Shown: positions 9,501 through 20,249, counted from the first letter of the stretch. The stretch: DNA of 64,000 bases from Diabrotica undecimpunctata (GCF_040954645.1 NC_092809.1:130995914-131059913), one strand, 5' to 3'. Notes: a model not told the origin generated them from the letters alone. A program made the numbers and translations.

Positions 9501-12034
9501 AGGAAGCAAGAGAATACCGCTGGGATATAGACTGCCAAAATGCCTTTGAAACGTTGAAAAAGCATTTAATAACAGCACCAATTTTGGGGTATCCACTGCC
9601 AGAAGGAGAGTTCATCTTAGATACGGATGCAAGTAATGTGGGAATTGGAGGAGTGCTGTCTCAGATTCAAGGAGGACAGGAACGAGTCCTCGGATATTTT
9701 AGTAAAGTTCTTTCAAAACCTGAGCGGAATTATTGCGTCACGAGAAGAGAACTTCTAGCAGTAGTTAAATCAGTAGAGCACTTCTATCAATACCTCTATG
9801 GCAGAAAGTTTCTAATCCGAACCGACCATGCCGCCCTTAAGTGGTTGATTCAGTTTAAGAATCCAGAGGGTCAGATAGCCAGGTGGATCGAACGACTCCA
9901 AGAATACGATTTTAAGATTGAGCACCGGGCCGGAGTTAGCCACAGAAACGCTGATTCTCTTTCCAGAAGGCCATGCCCAGCAGAGTGTTCCCACTGCAAC
10001 AAAACGGAATCCAAGGAAGCAGCAGTGCTAAGAACGACGATTGTCAACGACGACTGGACGCCTACTAAGATAAGGGAAGAACAAGAGAGAGATCCAGTTA
10101 TACAGAAAATCCGAAAATGGAAAGAGGAAAACCGTCGACCACCTTGGCAGGAAATATCAAACCTATGCTCAGTAGTTAAGACGTATTGGGCCCAGTGGGA
10201 CTCATTTATCATCGAAGATGGCTTGCTCAAACGAGTCCTGGAAAATGATGACGGTTCAGAGAAAAGAAGACAGTTGGTGATCCCAAAGAGCAGAATAGCC
10301 GAAGTACTTCGTCAGTTACACGACAGTCCATCGGGAGGGCATTTTGGTGTAAGGAAAACCCTTCAGCGAATTCGGGAACGGTTTTATTGGATGAACAGTT
10401 CCGACGACGTAAAAGACTGGTGTAAGAAATGTACTATTTGTGCTACGAGTAACGGGCCTCACCGGAAAAGGAGAGCTCCTATGAGACAATATAATGTTGG
10501 AAGCCCGTTTGAAAGAATAGCTTTGGACATTGCAGGGCCATTTCCAGAAAGTGAAAATGGGGGCAAGTACATGTTGGTAGTAATGGATTACTTCACTAAG
10601 TGGGTCGAGATTTATGCACTTCCAGACCAGAAGGCCGCCACCGTTGCAGATAAGTTGATCCAAGAATATATCAGCCGATTTGGAGTGCCTTTGGAGATCC
10701 ATAGTGACCAAGGCAGGAACTTCGAAAGTGATCTATTCCAAGGAATATGTGATAGACTAGGCATGAAGAAAACAAGAACTACCGCGTATCATCCGCAATC
10801 GGATGGTATGGTAGAACGAATGAATAGGACAGTTGGCAAGTATTTGACAAAGATGGTGTCCGATCATCAGCGAGATTGGGACCAATACCTTCCGTTCTTC
10901 ACAATGGCCTACAGATCTGCTGTTAACGAATCAACGGGCCAGACACCAGCCAGAGTCCTATTCGGACGCGAAATGCGACTACCTTGTGATCTAGAATTTG
11001 GGTGTCGACCTGGAGAAGATGTAGCAGGTGAAGATTATGTGATCGAATTACGAAGAAGAATGGACGATGTACATGAGTTGGTCCGTTCCCACCTTCAGAT
11101 TGCTAGCGACCGAATGAAGAAACGGTACGATACACAAGCCGAAAAGGGTTGCTTTAAGAAGAACGACAAAGTATGGCTGTATAATCCCAAGAAGCGAAAA
11201 GGTTGTTCTCCCAAATTGCAGCAGTTTTGGCAAGGTCCATACCTCATCATGGAGAAGATCAACGATGTCATCTACCGAATAAGCAAGATTCCGAGGGGAA
11301 AGCCGATGATAGTACACCATAACCGGTTGGCATCTTTCGAAGGTGACCACGACGTAGATGAAGAAGTGGAAGTAAACCAAGTCCAAGATGTGTCTGACCT
11401 CACGTTTGAGGAATTCATGGGTGCCTATGGAGGTACCGGTAAAGCGAGACATGGTGTTACCACTGAAGAAAAGCAAGATCTACTCGCGCTCCCCGATGAC
11501 TACTCGCTGGCCCTTACCATCCCGGCCAGTATCAAAGACGCACCAGGGTTGGCATCCGTCTTTCGAAGGAAGTTTGGTCGAGTTGCAGAACTTCAATGCC
11601 AAGTGCCAGCTCCCGGTAAAACCTTGAAACTCCAAGATGCATCACGTTACCTTTTCTACCTGGTAACAAAAGACACTGCCCGTGACCAACCTACCTACCG
11701 AGATGTATGGGAAGCCTTACTTCAATTGAGAGGGCACGTACTAGAGTCCGACGTGCAAAAGTTAGCCATGCCAAAGTTGGAGTGCCGCCAATTAGATTGG
11801 AGGGTTATCCGAAATATGGTGGAGGAGATCTTTAAAGACACCGAAGTCCAGGTGTTAGTCTGTTGCAATCCGCATAGTTACTGGTGCGGAGAGAAAACCG
11901 TCCCTTGTCATTTTTATACAACTGGAAGTTGTAAAAGAGGGTCCAGTTGCCGATACCAGCATACAGTTCCGGTTCCAGTCCCGACAAGGTTCCAGGAGGA
12001 ACCATCTTTTAAGAGGGGGGCAATGTTACGATAA
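6515..12034 (+). CDS. Gag-Pol polyprotein with SAP, macrodomain and CCCH finger
   Basis: Single ORF of 1839 codons. Start chosen at ATG 6515 (AAAATGG context); a reading from 6509 would need GTG. Domains by residue: SAP-like motif 5-40; 7/11-residue coiled-coil repeats ~60-190; Gag ~223-385, without CCHC knuckle; aspartic protease with LLVDTGA (D478) and ILGMD; RT ~730-960 with FSTLDLKSGYW, MPFGLCNAPATF and YLDD at 889-892; RNase H ~1033-1115 (TDAS, D1038); integrase H2C2 (H1269, H1276, C1303, C1306), catalytic D1338, D1398, E1434, and GPY/F at 1571-1576. The tail is extra: residues ~1653-1783 resemble the TARG1/OARD1 macrodomain (PGLA...RRKFGRV, YLVTK with K1719, AMPKLEC, LDW with D1761), then a CCCH finger C1798-C1806-C1812-H1816. 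Gag and pol are in one frame. The stop lies 9 bases into the 3' LTR. No stop or frameshift, so it is probably functional. Confidence 0.93.
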   Translation: MATIYELTVTNLRRHLEDRELASTGKKAELVQRLKNALLEEGLDPETYIFEDAVLSSISKVSGDVAKVSGDVAKVSGDVAKVSGDIASLENKVSGDIASLENKVSGDISKVSGDIASLESKVSNEISSLESKVSANISSEISKVTSEMSALDDRISSLKNQVAADKLAFEEKIKEMERKMEETGTAERGNNPITVEIKEDETKFKLETRPKFEGSGGSIHVKVPTFDGKSSWNNYMKQFESAARANGWSEKEKAVNLTIALRGDALDVLQTIAVEETDDFEQLKKRLNMRYGHEHLEHVYQSQLKNRRQKKEEALQEYEVDIARLVRYAYPTAPEDMMEKLAVQTFIDGLRDHEMQRTLRLAPHKTLVDVLSAALEYESATQASGGYSKVRTVKEEGDEDKLDQLVNMMKSITCKKTKTIKSRNSTSGKPERVGFRGTASTRNFSKDPLVLIASLKCREDSVYVDGDINCKKHTLLVDTGATRTIIRPTVINSRKKLLPTRLRLRTATGENANIHGEIQVQLGIGSEKFVHTVIVADIEEDVILGMDVMNMHGFQLDFKNKVIKVGNEEVFLHPHNDNTVQAAITEDTVVPARSETIIVARLQGIVDEGTPVMMEPWNHDDEVGRGIIIGKELVTSAKEIPVRLINVNDYPVTIKKETKVGTCIPVTSIIRQATTSDNSNDKFDQMVAVAGQSLNQMEKRKLREFLRQYRDIFVPKGGKTGRTTVVKHKIDIGNAKPIRQTARRLPQAKREEAETIVQEMKKDGVIEPSTSPWVSPVVLVKKKDGTTRFCVDYRLLNNVTKKDSYPLPRIDDTLDTLAGSKLFSTLDLKSGYWQVEMDPVDKEKTAFTTGSGLWQFNVMPFGLCNAPATFERLMENVLRGLSWKTCLVYLDDIIVLGETFEDHLRNLENVFNRLKAAQLMLNPKKCQLFQGKVNYLGHIVSKEGVAVDKGKIDSIKEWPKPTDKHQVRSFLGLCTYYRRFIKKFADIAKPLTRLTEEAREYRWDIDCQNAFETLKKHLITAPILGYPLPEGEFILDTDASNVGIGGVLSQIQGGQERVLGYFSKVLSKPERNYCVTRRELLAVVKSVEHFYQYLYGRKFLIRTDHAALKWLIQFKNPEGQIARWIERLQEYDFKIEHRAGVSHRNADSLSRRPCPAECSHCNKTESKEAAVLRTTIVNDDWTPTKIREEQERDPVIQKIRKWKEENRRPPWQEISNLCSVVKTYWAQWDSFIIEDGLLKRVLENDDGSEKRRQLVIPKSRIAEVLRQLHDSPSGGHFGVRKTLQRIRERFYWMNSSDDVKDWCKKCTICATSNGPHRKRRAPMRQYNVGSPFERIALDIAGPFPESENGGKYMLVVMDYFTKWVEIYALPDQKAATVADKLIQEYISRFGVPLEIHSDQGRNFESDLFQGICDRLGMKKTRTTAYHPQSDGMVERMNRTVGKYLTKMVSDHQRDWDQYLPFFTMAYRSAVNESTGQTPARVLFGREMRLPCDLEFGCRPGEDVAGEDYVIELRRRMDDVHELVRSHLQIASDRMKKRYDTQAEKGCFKKNDKVWLYNPKKRKGCSPKLQQFWQGPYLIMEKINDVIYRISKIPRGKPMIVHHNRLASFEGDHDVDEEVEVNQVQDVSDLTFEEFMGAYGGTGKARHGVTTEEKQDLLALPDDYSLALTIPASIKDAPGLASVFRRKFGRVAELQCQVPAPGKTLKLQDASRYLFYLVTKDTARDQPTYRDVWEALLQLRGHVLESDVQKLAMPKLECRQLDWRVIRNMVEEIFKDTEVQVLVCCNPHSYWCGEKTVPCHFYTTGSCKRGSSCRYQHTVPVPVPTRFQEEPSFKRGAMLR
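6692..6940 (+). repeat. In-frame 21/33-bp coding repeats (coiled coil)
   Basis: Units of 21 bp (KVSGDVA) and 33 bp (KVSGDIASLEN) run head to tail from 6692 to about 6940. The first three 21-bp units are identical. Seven- and eleven-residue periods are the heptad and hendecad periods of coiled coils. Identical neighbouring units point to recent expansion by slippage or unequal exchange. Confidence 0.9.
12011..12023 (+). other. Polypurine tract
   Basis: AAGAGGGGGGCAA lies directly before the 3' LTR, the expected site for plus-strand priming. It also encodes the last residues of the polyprotein. Confidence 0.85.
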
Positions 12035-12328
12035 ATATACTGGCCTAACTTTTATGACTAATTATTCTGTTTTATTGTAGAAATTTCGGTGGAAGTCTAG
12101 ATTCAAATTATGGTGAATTCTCCAACTTGATGTTCTCGACTATTCCAGTATATCAGGATTTCGTATATAAATACGACATTTTTATATGGAGGGCCAGTTA
12201 ATACTCAAGACCCGCGCTCGCGAATTTGTACGTACGGATATAATAAATTATTGTCAGATAAGTTAATATAAATAAAGAAATAAATTAAATCCGTAAGTGT
12301 TATAAATATTGAACCTTTTAATAAATCC

Positions 12329-12334
<6 letters not shown>
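12024..12334 (+). repeat. 3' LTR
   Basis: Begins TGTTACG and ends CCACAACA. Matches the 5' LTR at 310 of 311 positions. Contains the stop codon of the gag-pol ORF at 12032-12034, so the terminal codons depend on the LTR. Confidence 0.95.

Positions 12335-12380
<46 letters not shown>
12335..12380. repeat. (AT)n tract, right flank of gypsy insertion
   Basis: About 46 bp of alternating AT directly after the 3' LTR; the right half of the target microsatellite. Confidence 0.9.
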
Positions 12381-12384
<4 letters not shown>

Positions 12385-12660
12385 CGTTTTAATGGGAATA
12401 CTAGTTTAAGAAAATTACGTCAAATTACAAGATGACAAGTACTGTAACAGTGTGTACAGCAAGAAATGTACATCAAATGAAAAATGACGAAGATTCAATT
12501 TACAAAGGGAGTTTTTTTGTAGGTTGTGACCATGGTAAAGCCTATTTACTATTCTATTTTTGTGTTCACAGATCTACATTCTACGTGTGGCTTAGCGTAA
12601 AATTAAAAGATAAAAAAAATAGAAATGCAAATAGAACAAGAATTTCACATATGACAATAA
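12381..12660. other. No recognisable feature
   Basis: A 79-codon plus-strand frame (12432-12671) has no motif I recognise. Confidence 0.35.
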
Positions 12661-12667
12661 TTACAGC

Positions 12668-12830
12668 ATAGACACTGATGTATCAAAAAAAGAAGATGGA
12701 ACTGCAGCAGCAATTATTTCCGAAGATATATCAATCAGCTACAAATTAGCACCAACAGTTACCATTTTTTCTACTGAATTGTTTGCTATTATAAAAGAAT
12801 TATCACTAGTTTCACGCATAAGTAGATAAC
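12668..12830 (+). pseudogene. LINE RNase H fragment
   Basis: Reads TDVSKKEDGTAAAIISEDIS then YKLAPTVTIFSTELFAIIKE. This is the RNase H core of RNase H-bearing LINEs: TD-S at the first catalytic Asp and TELFAI at the catalytic Glu helix. Coding similarity fades after 12830; weak traces may run to about 13130. No intact frame around it. Confidence 0.6.
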
Positions 12831-13489
12831 GTTATCTTACACGATCTACACTACACGTCTAAACGTCTCTGGCACGACAAAAAATTACCAGAAAGAATCT
12901 CAGCTTTTTATGACGTTGAACGATAAAAAATAACATGCGCATATCCACCAATATGCTAGAAATGGCATAGCCCATTTGCTTGTACAAAATCACGAAGATA
13001 TTGACTTTATGAAAGTAGAATGTTGCCACATACGACTATCTAGAGACCAACGAAATGCAGGAATAGTTCACATTTCTCTGGGAAGTGATCCGGAACCAGA
13101 CGGTATCACAAACAGGGCACTAATATGTTTATAATACTGACTGAAATTTGTATGCCGAGATGATCTGGAGAAATATAATAAGGAAAACCAATCTCACAGA
13201 GGCACAGAAGCAAAGGGAATGACGAAATGATTCATCAGCCGAGTCGTATTCAATTACGCACGCGGCATCATCGCTACGCGTGCCCTTTTACCAAGCATCA
13301 CGTGCATGTCACGTGCGTATTGTTATTCAATATGTCTTAAACATACTTCAAGCATAATGTTGTCAACCTTTTCGATGACATATTTTGCACGTGGCGCAGA
13401 TATTTTGGTGCGCAAACTATATATAAAGTTTGTTAAACACTAGGCAATGCTAATTTGGTTTTATTCAAATTTTTATGTAGCAGTAGAAA

Positions 13490-14075
13490 ATAAGAAGCGA
13501 GAGTTGAAACGAGAATAATGTCAGGAAACAGATCTTTCTTTGGAATGCAACATCTAATAAAGTCAAAACTTCTTTCACGAGACACAAAAATCCGGATATA
13601 TAAGACCATAATACGACCAGCAGTCGCGTATGGAAGCGAAACATGGACGCTAACAAAAAGAGAAATAAATAAATTACTGGTGTGGGAACGTAAAATTCTT
13701 CAAATGATATATGGCCCTTGCAGAGACAGCGTGACAAACGAATGGAGGGGCAGATACAATAACGAGCTAGAGTCTCTATTCGGAAAAGAAAATCTAGTCA
13801 GATATATAAAGGCCAATAGACTCAGATGACCAGGGCATGTGATAAGCAGTAACGACAATCGTCTTATTAACAATGTGTTCTGGGAAAGGCCAGAGGGAAG
13901 AAGGTGTGTAGGGCGGCCTAGAAAAGGGTGGAAAGATGCAGTCAAAGAAGATCTAGAGAAAATGGGAGTGCGACAATGGGAATTACTGGCACAGGACCGA
14001 CAAACATGGAAGGCAATAGTAAACGCGGCAAAGACTCACGAAGAGTTGTAGCGCCATTGATGATGATGATGAGTA
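13490..14075 (+). pseudogene. LINE 3' end (RTE-like RT C-terminus)
   Basis: Nearly intact C-terminal part of a non-LTR RT. The frame from 13518 carries KLLSRDTKIRIYKTIIRPAV, YGSETWTL, WERKILQMIYGP, then a TGA at 13827 exactly where the family normally has Trp (R-L-R-W-GHV). After the stop it continues as PGHVISSNDN, RRCVGRPRKGWKDAVKEDLE and QDRQTWKAIVNAAK, ending in a stop at 14049. A (TGA)n-type tail (14058-14073) closes the 3' end, as is common in RTE-like LINEs. One nonsense change is the only obvious lesion in this part; the 5' portion is absent. Confidence 0.75.
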
Positions 14076-14079
14076 GAAA

Positions 14080-15055
14080 ATAAGAAATAATGTACAAAAG
14101 ACAGTCAACAGCAATAATTAATCAAGGATCAATGACGATGAAAGATCTGATGACCTTGCCAGAAGATCAGCTTACATCAAGAGAATACAATAAACTCCTA
14201 ATAGGAAAGTATACCCGGACATGGAAAAACGTTTTCAATAAGTGGTAAATGCATATGTTTACTAAACTCTAAATTTGAAAAGCATGCAATTACTAAAGCA
14301 AGTAATATCATACCACCTTTTCCGATAATGAAATAACAGTTTAAACATAATAACTAATGTCTTAAAATCTACGTAAACATATAATTTCCTTAAATCTCCC
14401 CTTAGGCTATAATAAACAGAGGCAAAACGGAATAACCTATAATTGTAACCTCAACATCTATTACCAAGCCTTATAATTCGTTCCATCGTTTTGCATTCGA
14501 CTGACAGTAACTACGTGGCTCCATTTTTTAAATCAACCTAGTCATTAGTGGAAATACGACTGCAACCTATAATAAATTTAACCATAATGCAACTGAAATA
14601 TATGAGATTATTATATTTTGTCGGCCAAATCGAGACAAAGTACGACCATATCCAATCTTATAGCCTTTATTGTGTTTGGTTAATGATAATAATTTTAAAA
14701 GAATCGAAGGAAAGCCGGCGTTGGTCTCATTATTTAAATTATAGATTGTGAAGTTTCGATATCGTCGTATTCCTTCGTTGGTGGTGGGTATATATTAATG
14801 GAACATACGTGGATGTGGCTTTTAAATAAAAACGAAATATATAATCCAAAAAGTACACTCACAAATCGTTGCTATCAAGGACAAGAATTTGGAATATAAT
14901 ACAAGGGCGCGCATACAACTTAATTTTTAGCAAAAATAGTAATATTAGCAATAAGCAAGAATAGCAAGTTTTCCAAAACCTTTTCATGTTTAAATTTTAT
15001 GTAAATTCCTATGAATTCTTGCCCTAAATTCAGAAATGTAATAATAATCTAGTGA
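14080..15055. other. No recognisable feature
   Basis: AT-rich, no coding or repeat pattern that I can support. Confidence 0.4.
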
Positions 15056-15059
15056 GTGA

Positions 15060-15140
15060 CGTCTTCTTTCGAAGGTTGGTGGTGATCATGACTACTTGTA
15101 TGCTATTTAAAGCTACTCTAAAAAGTTAAAGAACGCTTGA
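15060..15140 (-). pseudogene. LINE-B extreme 3' end
   Basis: The minus strand reads LFRVALNSIQVVMITTNLRK, the last block of LINE-B (compare LFRVAVNKIKIAMMVTNV at 700-770). Only ~80 bp; a heavily truncated insertion or remnant. Confidence 0.5.
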
Positions 15141-15144
15141 AAAT

Positions 15145-17205
15145 AGTGGAACAATTAGAGAACAATTTTTGGAACTTTACAGCACCTCCATCTACCTTCC
15201 TGCAATGCAGTATTTAAAAATATTGCTGCATTCCATGAAGAGCTCGGTAGTATAAGTTGATGTTGTTTATTAGTAACCAGAATTAGTTAAAAAACATTTG
15301 ATAAATTAAAGACAATCACATTTAATAACAAAAATACTCAGCGATTGACTCAACGTAGCAGAAATGAGCAGAAACGAGAGTATCAAGAAAAAATATGAAA
15401 AGAAGTGTCAAGAAAAAGTGGAGGAAGATCTAAAAAAGAGAAAGGGAAGACCACCGAAACATTCTGACTCAAGATGGATTCAAATTGGTCAGGGCGGAAA
15501 GTGAAAAAGAATAAAAGTTTAGAAAAAAAAATGAAAATAAATTGTTAAAGGATATACTTAGGCTGTGTTTTTCTTCTCTAACACTTCTTGTTGAATCACT
15601 ATGTATTATAAAGATATAGCAGTTAATTTGAATAATATTAACTAGGTCGAATACAGTCATCTACTATATTAATTAATAATTTGTTATTTTTTAATTGAAA
15701 GACTCGTGTCCTGATGACATTAAACCACGTAAGTATTTTACTGTTTTTTACTTTAATTTAAAAAAAAACTAGACATTATTCGAGCTTACAATAATTAGTA
15801 TAAATAATAAAACACAGAGAAACCGATATCCTCATAAATTATACCTTTGGGGAAATTAGAAAGACTTACTTCTACCTTTTAATACGAGCAACAAAGTGGT
15901 TAAAAAATCGAGCTATAAATATTTAAAAACGCGTTTAAAATTATTATGATTTTCGATTTCCAAGGAAAAGAAAAATTTTAATTTAAAACATAGATATATC
16001 AAGGTCGGATTACAACAGTAAAGAATATTGTATAAAGAAAATACTAGCAAATATATGTGCTACAAATCTAAGTAACACAATTAATGAGGGCAAAATGACA
16101 GAGCATTAACAAATTAATTTTAATTAACAAATTTAGGGCTTCCTCCCCATGAGGAAGCTCTAAAATCTGCACAAGACAGACTGTGTCTCCTTCCCAATAC
16201 GGCACGAGAATGTCCTATGAGTATATAGGACAATAAAACAGCTGTGAATCACGATATAAATAAAATATACACCTACGGATCAACTGAGGACGTGATAAAG
16301 AGTCATATTTAGGTCACTGACTGACTATTTCTTGATTTAACATGGCACACACACAGGGAAAACAAAAAGTACACATACACACAAACAACCCTAAACCATG
16401 CTCAATAGGCAAATCTCCAGACAGTTGCACCACAACTGACTCAATGATGAGATTTGTTCTGTGACTACTGCACTCTGAAATCCGAGGTGTAAAACCATCA
16501 AGCTCAGGGATGTATGGTGCAGGAGAGAATGTGTTGCCTAAGCGATGCTCCAGGGAGCTGGCCAAATCTGGAAGTTTGTAGCCTTAGGGCTTTATGAGCG
16601 CACTGTCGTGCCTTACAGAATTTTGTTCCAAGTCGTTGGAATCAAATCGAAACGAGACCAAAGAAAAAAAGAGATGGTCCAGAACAGGACTTAACAATCA
16701 GAGACACTTCTGATTCTACTCTAGCATTTCGATTTACCTCGTATATGTTAACAACACCGAAAATTATTCTCAATCTTTTTGCGTCGCTGAGATTGATAAT
16801 ATAAACATTTTTAGTATGTTTATATTAACACAAATTGTTTTTTGGTTCCGCTTTAGGAATAAACAGGAATCTTTCCGTTTATGTTTTGTTTATACCGAGT
16901 TGGAAGAATGATGTCACTCTACGATGGACCGCCAAAGCAGTTGATTTCATTGTTTAGTCCAGATTTTCTTAATAAAATTGGTTATTGTTATTCGTTATTT
17001 GTCATCGGGAATTCAGTAATGTGTAAGCGTGTATGTGTAGTGTAGGATTCAGTAATGTGTAGGGTTAGCAGTTAGACGAGAAGCAGATTCGATTCGGAAG
17101 AGATAAGATCTCGGCATGTAGTTTTTTCAAAGCCGGCAATTTTTTTGAGGTTAGAGGTGTCCTCCTCTTCTATCCTTTATCCTTCGTAATAATGTGGTGA
17201 CGTTA
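15145..17205. other. No gene; one small hairpin
   Basis: AT-rich. A perfect 8-bp stem with a 5-base loop lies at 16138-16158 (GCTTCCTC / GAGGAAGC). A minus-strand frame at 16314-16565 (83 codons) has no motif I recognise. Confidence 0.4.
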
Positions 17206-17214
17206 TGGTATTTG

Positions 17215-17540
17215 AAAAATGGTTGCTATCCATTCTTCTCTCTCCTGGGCGCGGTGTGCTGCCTCAGACAGAGAGTAACCGGTAGCGCACTTTATTTGGT
17301 CTGACCATCGGAGTGGCGATCTTCCTTGGGTTCTTTTACCATCTACCTTACCTTCACCAACCTCTCCATGCCTTCCATTCGTCTGGTAATGTGTCCAAAG
17401 TACCTCAATATATTTTGGTTGATGATTGTGGTAAGCCTAGTATTGATGTCGAGTTCTGTCAATATTAAGACATTTGTGAGATGTGCTGTCCAGTGTATGC
17501 GCATCATTCTACGATATACCCACATTTCAAAGGCCATTAT
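17215..17540 (-). pseudogene. LINE-B fragment (RT C-terminal region)
   Basis: The minus-strand frame from 17537 starts MAFEMWVYRRMMRIHWTAHL and continues with an NVLILTEL block and ILRYFGHITRRMEGMERLVK. This is the FEMW-YRR-L-I-W, then YFGHI-R region also seen at 40780-40910 and 45970-46110. After a stop it degrades to SDGQTKCATG. Truncated at both ends. Confidence 0.6.
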
Positions 17541-17544
17541 ATAT

Positions 17545-20245
17545 CGTGAGTTGGACTTTTTAATGGTCCATTTAAAATTATTCCCTTTTCATCCTTAAAA
17601 TTTTTTAGGAAAAAATGCCTTTCTTTCTATCCAGCAAGAGGATTCTTTTAAACGGCGTCCAATTTAAATAGTTTAGGAACCTTCTAGTGTTTGTTGCCCA
17701 GGTAATCTCTGTAAGTATTTCTTTGATTTCTTTCTTTGTAGTTACCCCTTCCAGTCCCTCAAATAAAGACACTTATTCATGACCCAGCTCTGAAACCAAA
17801 ACAAGAGTAGCTGTTCGCAAACGTTTAAGTTTATTTGCTTACCCTATCTCCAGCCCAGTAATTGTCCAGTTCCCCCCTTTCAACCCCCTATAAGCAATTA
17901 TATATTCTTACAACTGTCTCCCAGCAACGTGGTAAGCTGTATATATTGTTGCAAATGACACCCAATGTGGTAGGTAAATTAAATTGCTTCACTATAAAGG
18001 CAACGAATAGAATGAGATTTCTACAAGCGAACCTTTAGCACAGTAAGGTATCTTCGACAGAATTTATTGTGCGTAGTTTCTTCTATCTACCTACAGGCCA
18101 ATATCTGTTTATTATAGATAAAACGTCTAGCTCATTTGTTTCAGTTTATCCCTTTCTTTCGTTTGGCTTTTCCACATTATACCAGCATTTTGCTTAATGT
18201 GATGGCTGCATCCCATTTTCCTCTCAATATTTTCGTAATATGTGGTCTCCATCAACCAATACGTTTGCTCTATCTTTTATATGTACTGCTCATATTAATT
18301 TGAGTTTTAGAACAAGTTCCACGACTGGAGACTGTATGTTGATCTTATCATTTACCCATTCCTCTTTGTCTCGCAATGATATTTCGAGCATTTCTGTTTA
18401 CATGACTCTTCAAATTTTGTTGGTTCTATCTAAGTTTTTCCCAATACCCATCCAAGTTTGATTTTAAAGCAGTCATTTGGCCCAGTAGCTCCTTGCATAC
18501 TGCGATCTGAAAAATCTTTCCATATAGGTTTTTGTCAAAAAGATCTACGCTTCTTAAATGATTATTATCTGCTTCGAATATACATTAATACAAACTCTAG
18601 TTAGTCTAGTTAATCAAATGTTACGTTATTCGTCGAGTTTCACATTAAAGGTATTATTTTTGGAGTTTTAAGACATATCAGCGTTCAGGCAGGGTGACTT
18701 GTCAGATTTTGTACCGATATTTAATGCATCGATATACGAATATAAAATTCCACGTATCAAAAAGACAGAAAACTTAATATTTGTTTTCAGGCCTATAAAT
18801 GAAAACTAAAAAGTCTTTTTTATAAAAAATTATAATCAAAAATAATACTTGTTTGTGCTTTCAAATTATTTAACAAAATAGATAATATAATTTGCTTGGG
18901 ATCAATATTTCTGCCTTTTAATTTGATAAGGTTGGTAACAGTCAATGTCAGCTAATGTCTGATGTCAGTAGTTATCAAGATCCTTCTTTAAAAATTGACT
19001 CACAAACGTGTCGTCTTTCTGATAAGGTTTTTATGTTTTCCCGTCCCTGTATGGGACGTATGGGACGCTCGAAGTGTCACCCAAGATGAATGAAAACACC
19101 AAAATTAATCTGATTAACAGTCCGAAACGGCTTATTTTGCATTATGATTATTCAAAAATCTACATGATATATATCGGATCAACATCAGTAAAAAAGAAGC
19201 AAATTCCAGGGAATATTTTTATATACTTTATGATTTTGATCTCAGTTTATATTTTCTTTTTAGTATAACAATGCTGGCATAGAATGTAAAAAATCAAACG
19301 CCCTTCATCATGCCGTTACGAAAGGTCGCGTGACGTTTAATTAAAGTTTTTTTTCGTGTAGCGATAACTCGAAACTCTAAATTTCATTTCATGTAGATAA
19401 AGAAATTTTATTACCGATTTGGTAGGTATAAATTATGCATGAGACTCTGTTGTCTCGAGAGCTTTTAGTTGCTCGCAAAAATATTACTTGTTCACGTGTA
19501 CGTTCAGATGGAAGTCGCGTTTGAGCACTTTAACTTAATAAAAACGTACAAGTACATTAACATTTAGGTCGCGCATATAATTGCTAAGAAAATGTATTTG
19601 TCTATTTACAGAAACGACGACCATATGAATCGGAAGATATTCGTTTAAGGATGTAAATTATACAGGGCTTAAAATCAGTAATTCAGAAAAACTGGTACCT
19701 ATATAAGAGGAAAATGTGTTTGAGATTCGTCTGTAGTTGAGAATAGCAGAAAGTGAATGAATGACGAGATAACAAAAATGAGAAAGAAATTGAGTGCAGT
19801 GGAATAGGAAAACAACTACAATCTCTCCACCATGTAATGAGCGCTTCAAAATATAATAGTAACTGACAGTTAACGACAAATTTAAGAAAATGTATCACAT
19901 CAAGAAAGATGATATTATTGCCGAGATAGTTCCAAGAAAACCCAAATCACAGTTAATAAAAACATTCTCCATTGTTTGGGCGATTTAATGGTATTGAATT
20001 CAGGTGAGTTTTGTACCAAGTCGGTCTGTAATAGTATATCTAACCTATAAAAAGATCATTTTACACAATAGTTATAACGCCGTCAACGCCGAGCGCCGTC
20101 ATTGCTTGCGAACAAGCTAGTAGCTCTCTGTGTGCTAGCCCGCACTCCCACCAACAACTGACCACTCGATGCGCTTTGGAAATGGAACACAGAGAACAAG
20201 AGAATTTTTCAAAATCGCGGAGAACTGACACGAAACGATCTCAAA
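17545..20245. other. No recognisable feature
   Basis: AT-rich sequence of 2.7 kb. Several 60-75-codon frames on both strands carry no recognisable motif. A somewhat GC-richer patch lies at 20090-20240. Confidence 0.4.
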
Positions 20246-20249
20246 AGTC

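Larger units (their letters stand above)
6127..12334 (+). mobile_element. Intact Ty3/gypsy LTR retrotransposon with macrodomain
   Basis: Full-length LTR retrotransposon: 311-bp LTRs (6127-6437 and 12024-12334), primer-binding site at 6440, single gag-pol ORF 6515-12034 and polypurine tract 12011-12023. The LTRs match at 310 of 311 positions; the only difference I see is the first base (C in the 5' copy, T in the 3' copy). This implies recent insertion. The order protease-RT-RNase H-integrase with a GPY/F module is Ty3/gypsy (Metaviridae). There is no env frame. The unusual additions are a SAP-like N-terminus and a C-terminal macrodomain plus CCCH finger. It sits in a TA microsatellite. Confidence 0.95.

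Noticed and set aside
6543..11627. Many open frames antisense to or overlapping the gag-pol ORF
   Set aside because: They are shadows of a strong coding frame and carry no domains of their own.
15364..15500. Basic frame with KRKGRPPKH, AT-hook-like
   Set aside because: A single short basic motif in a ~46-codon frame, no further support.
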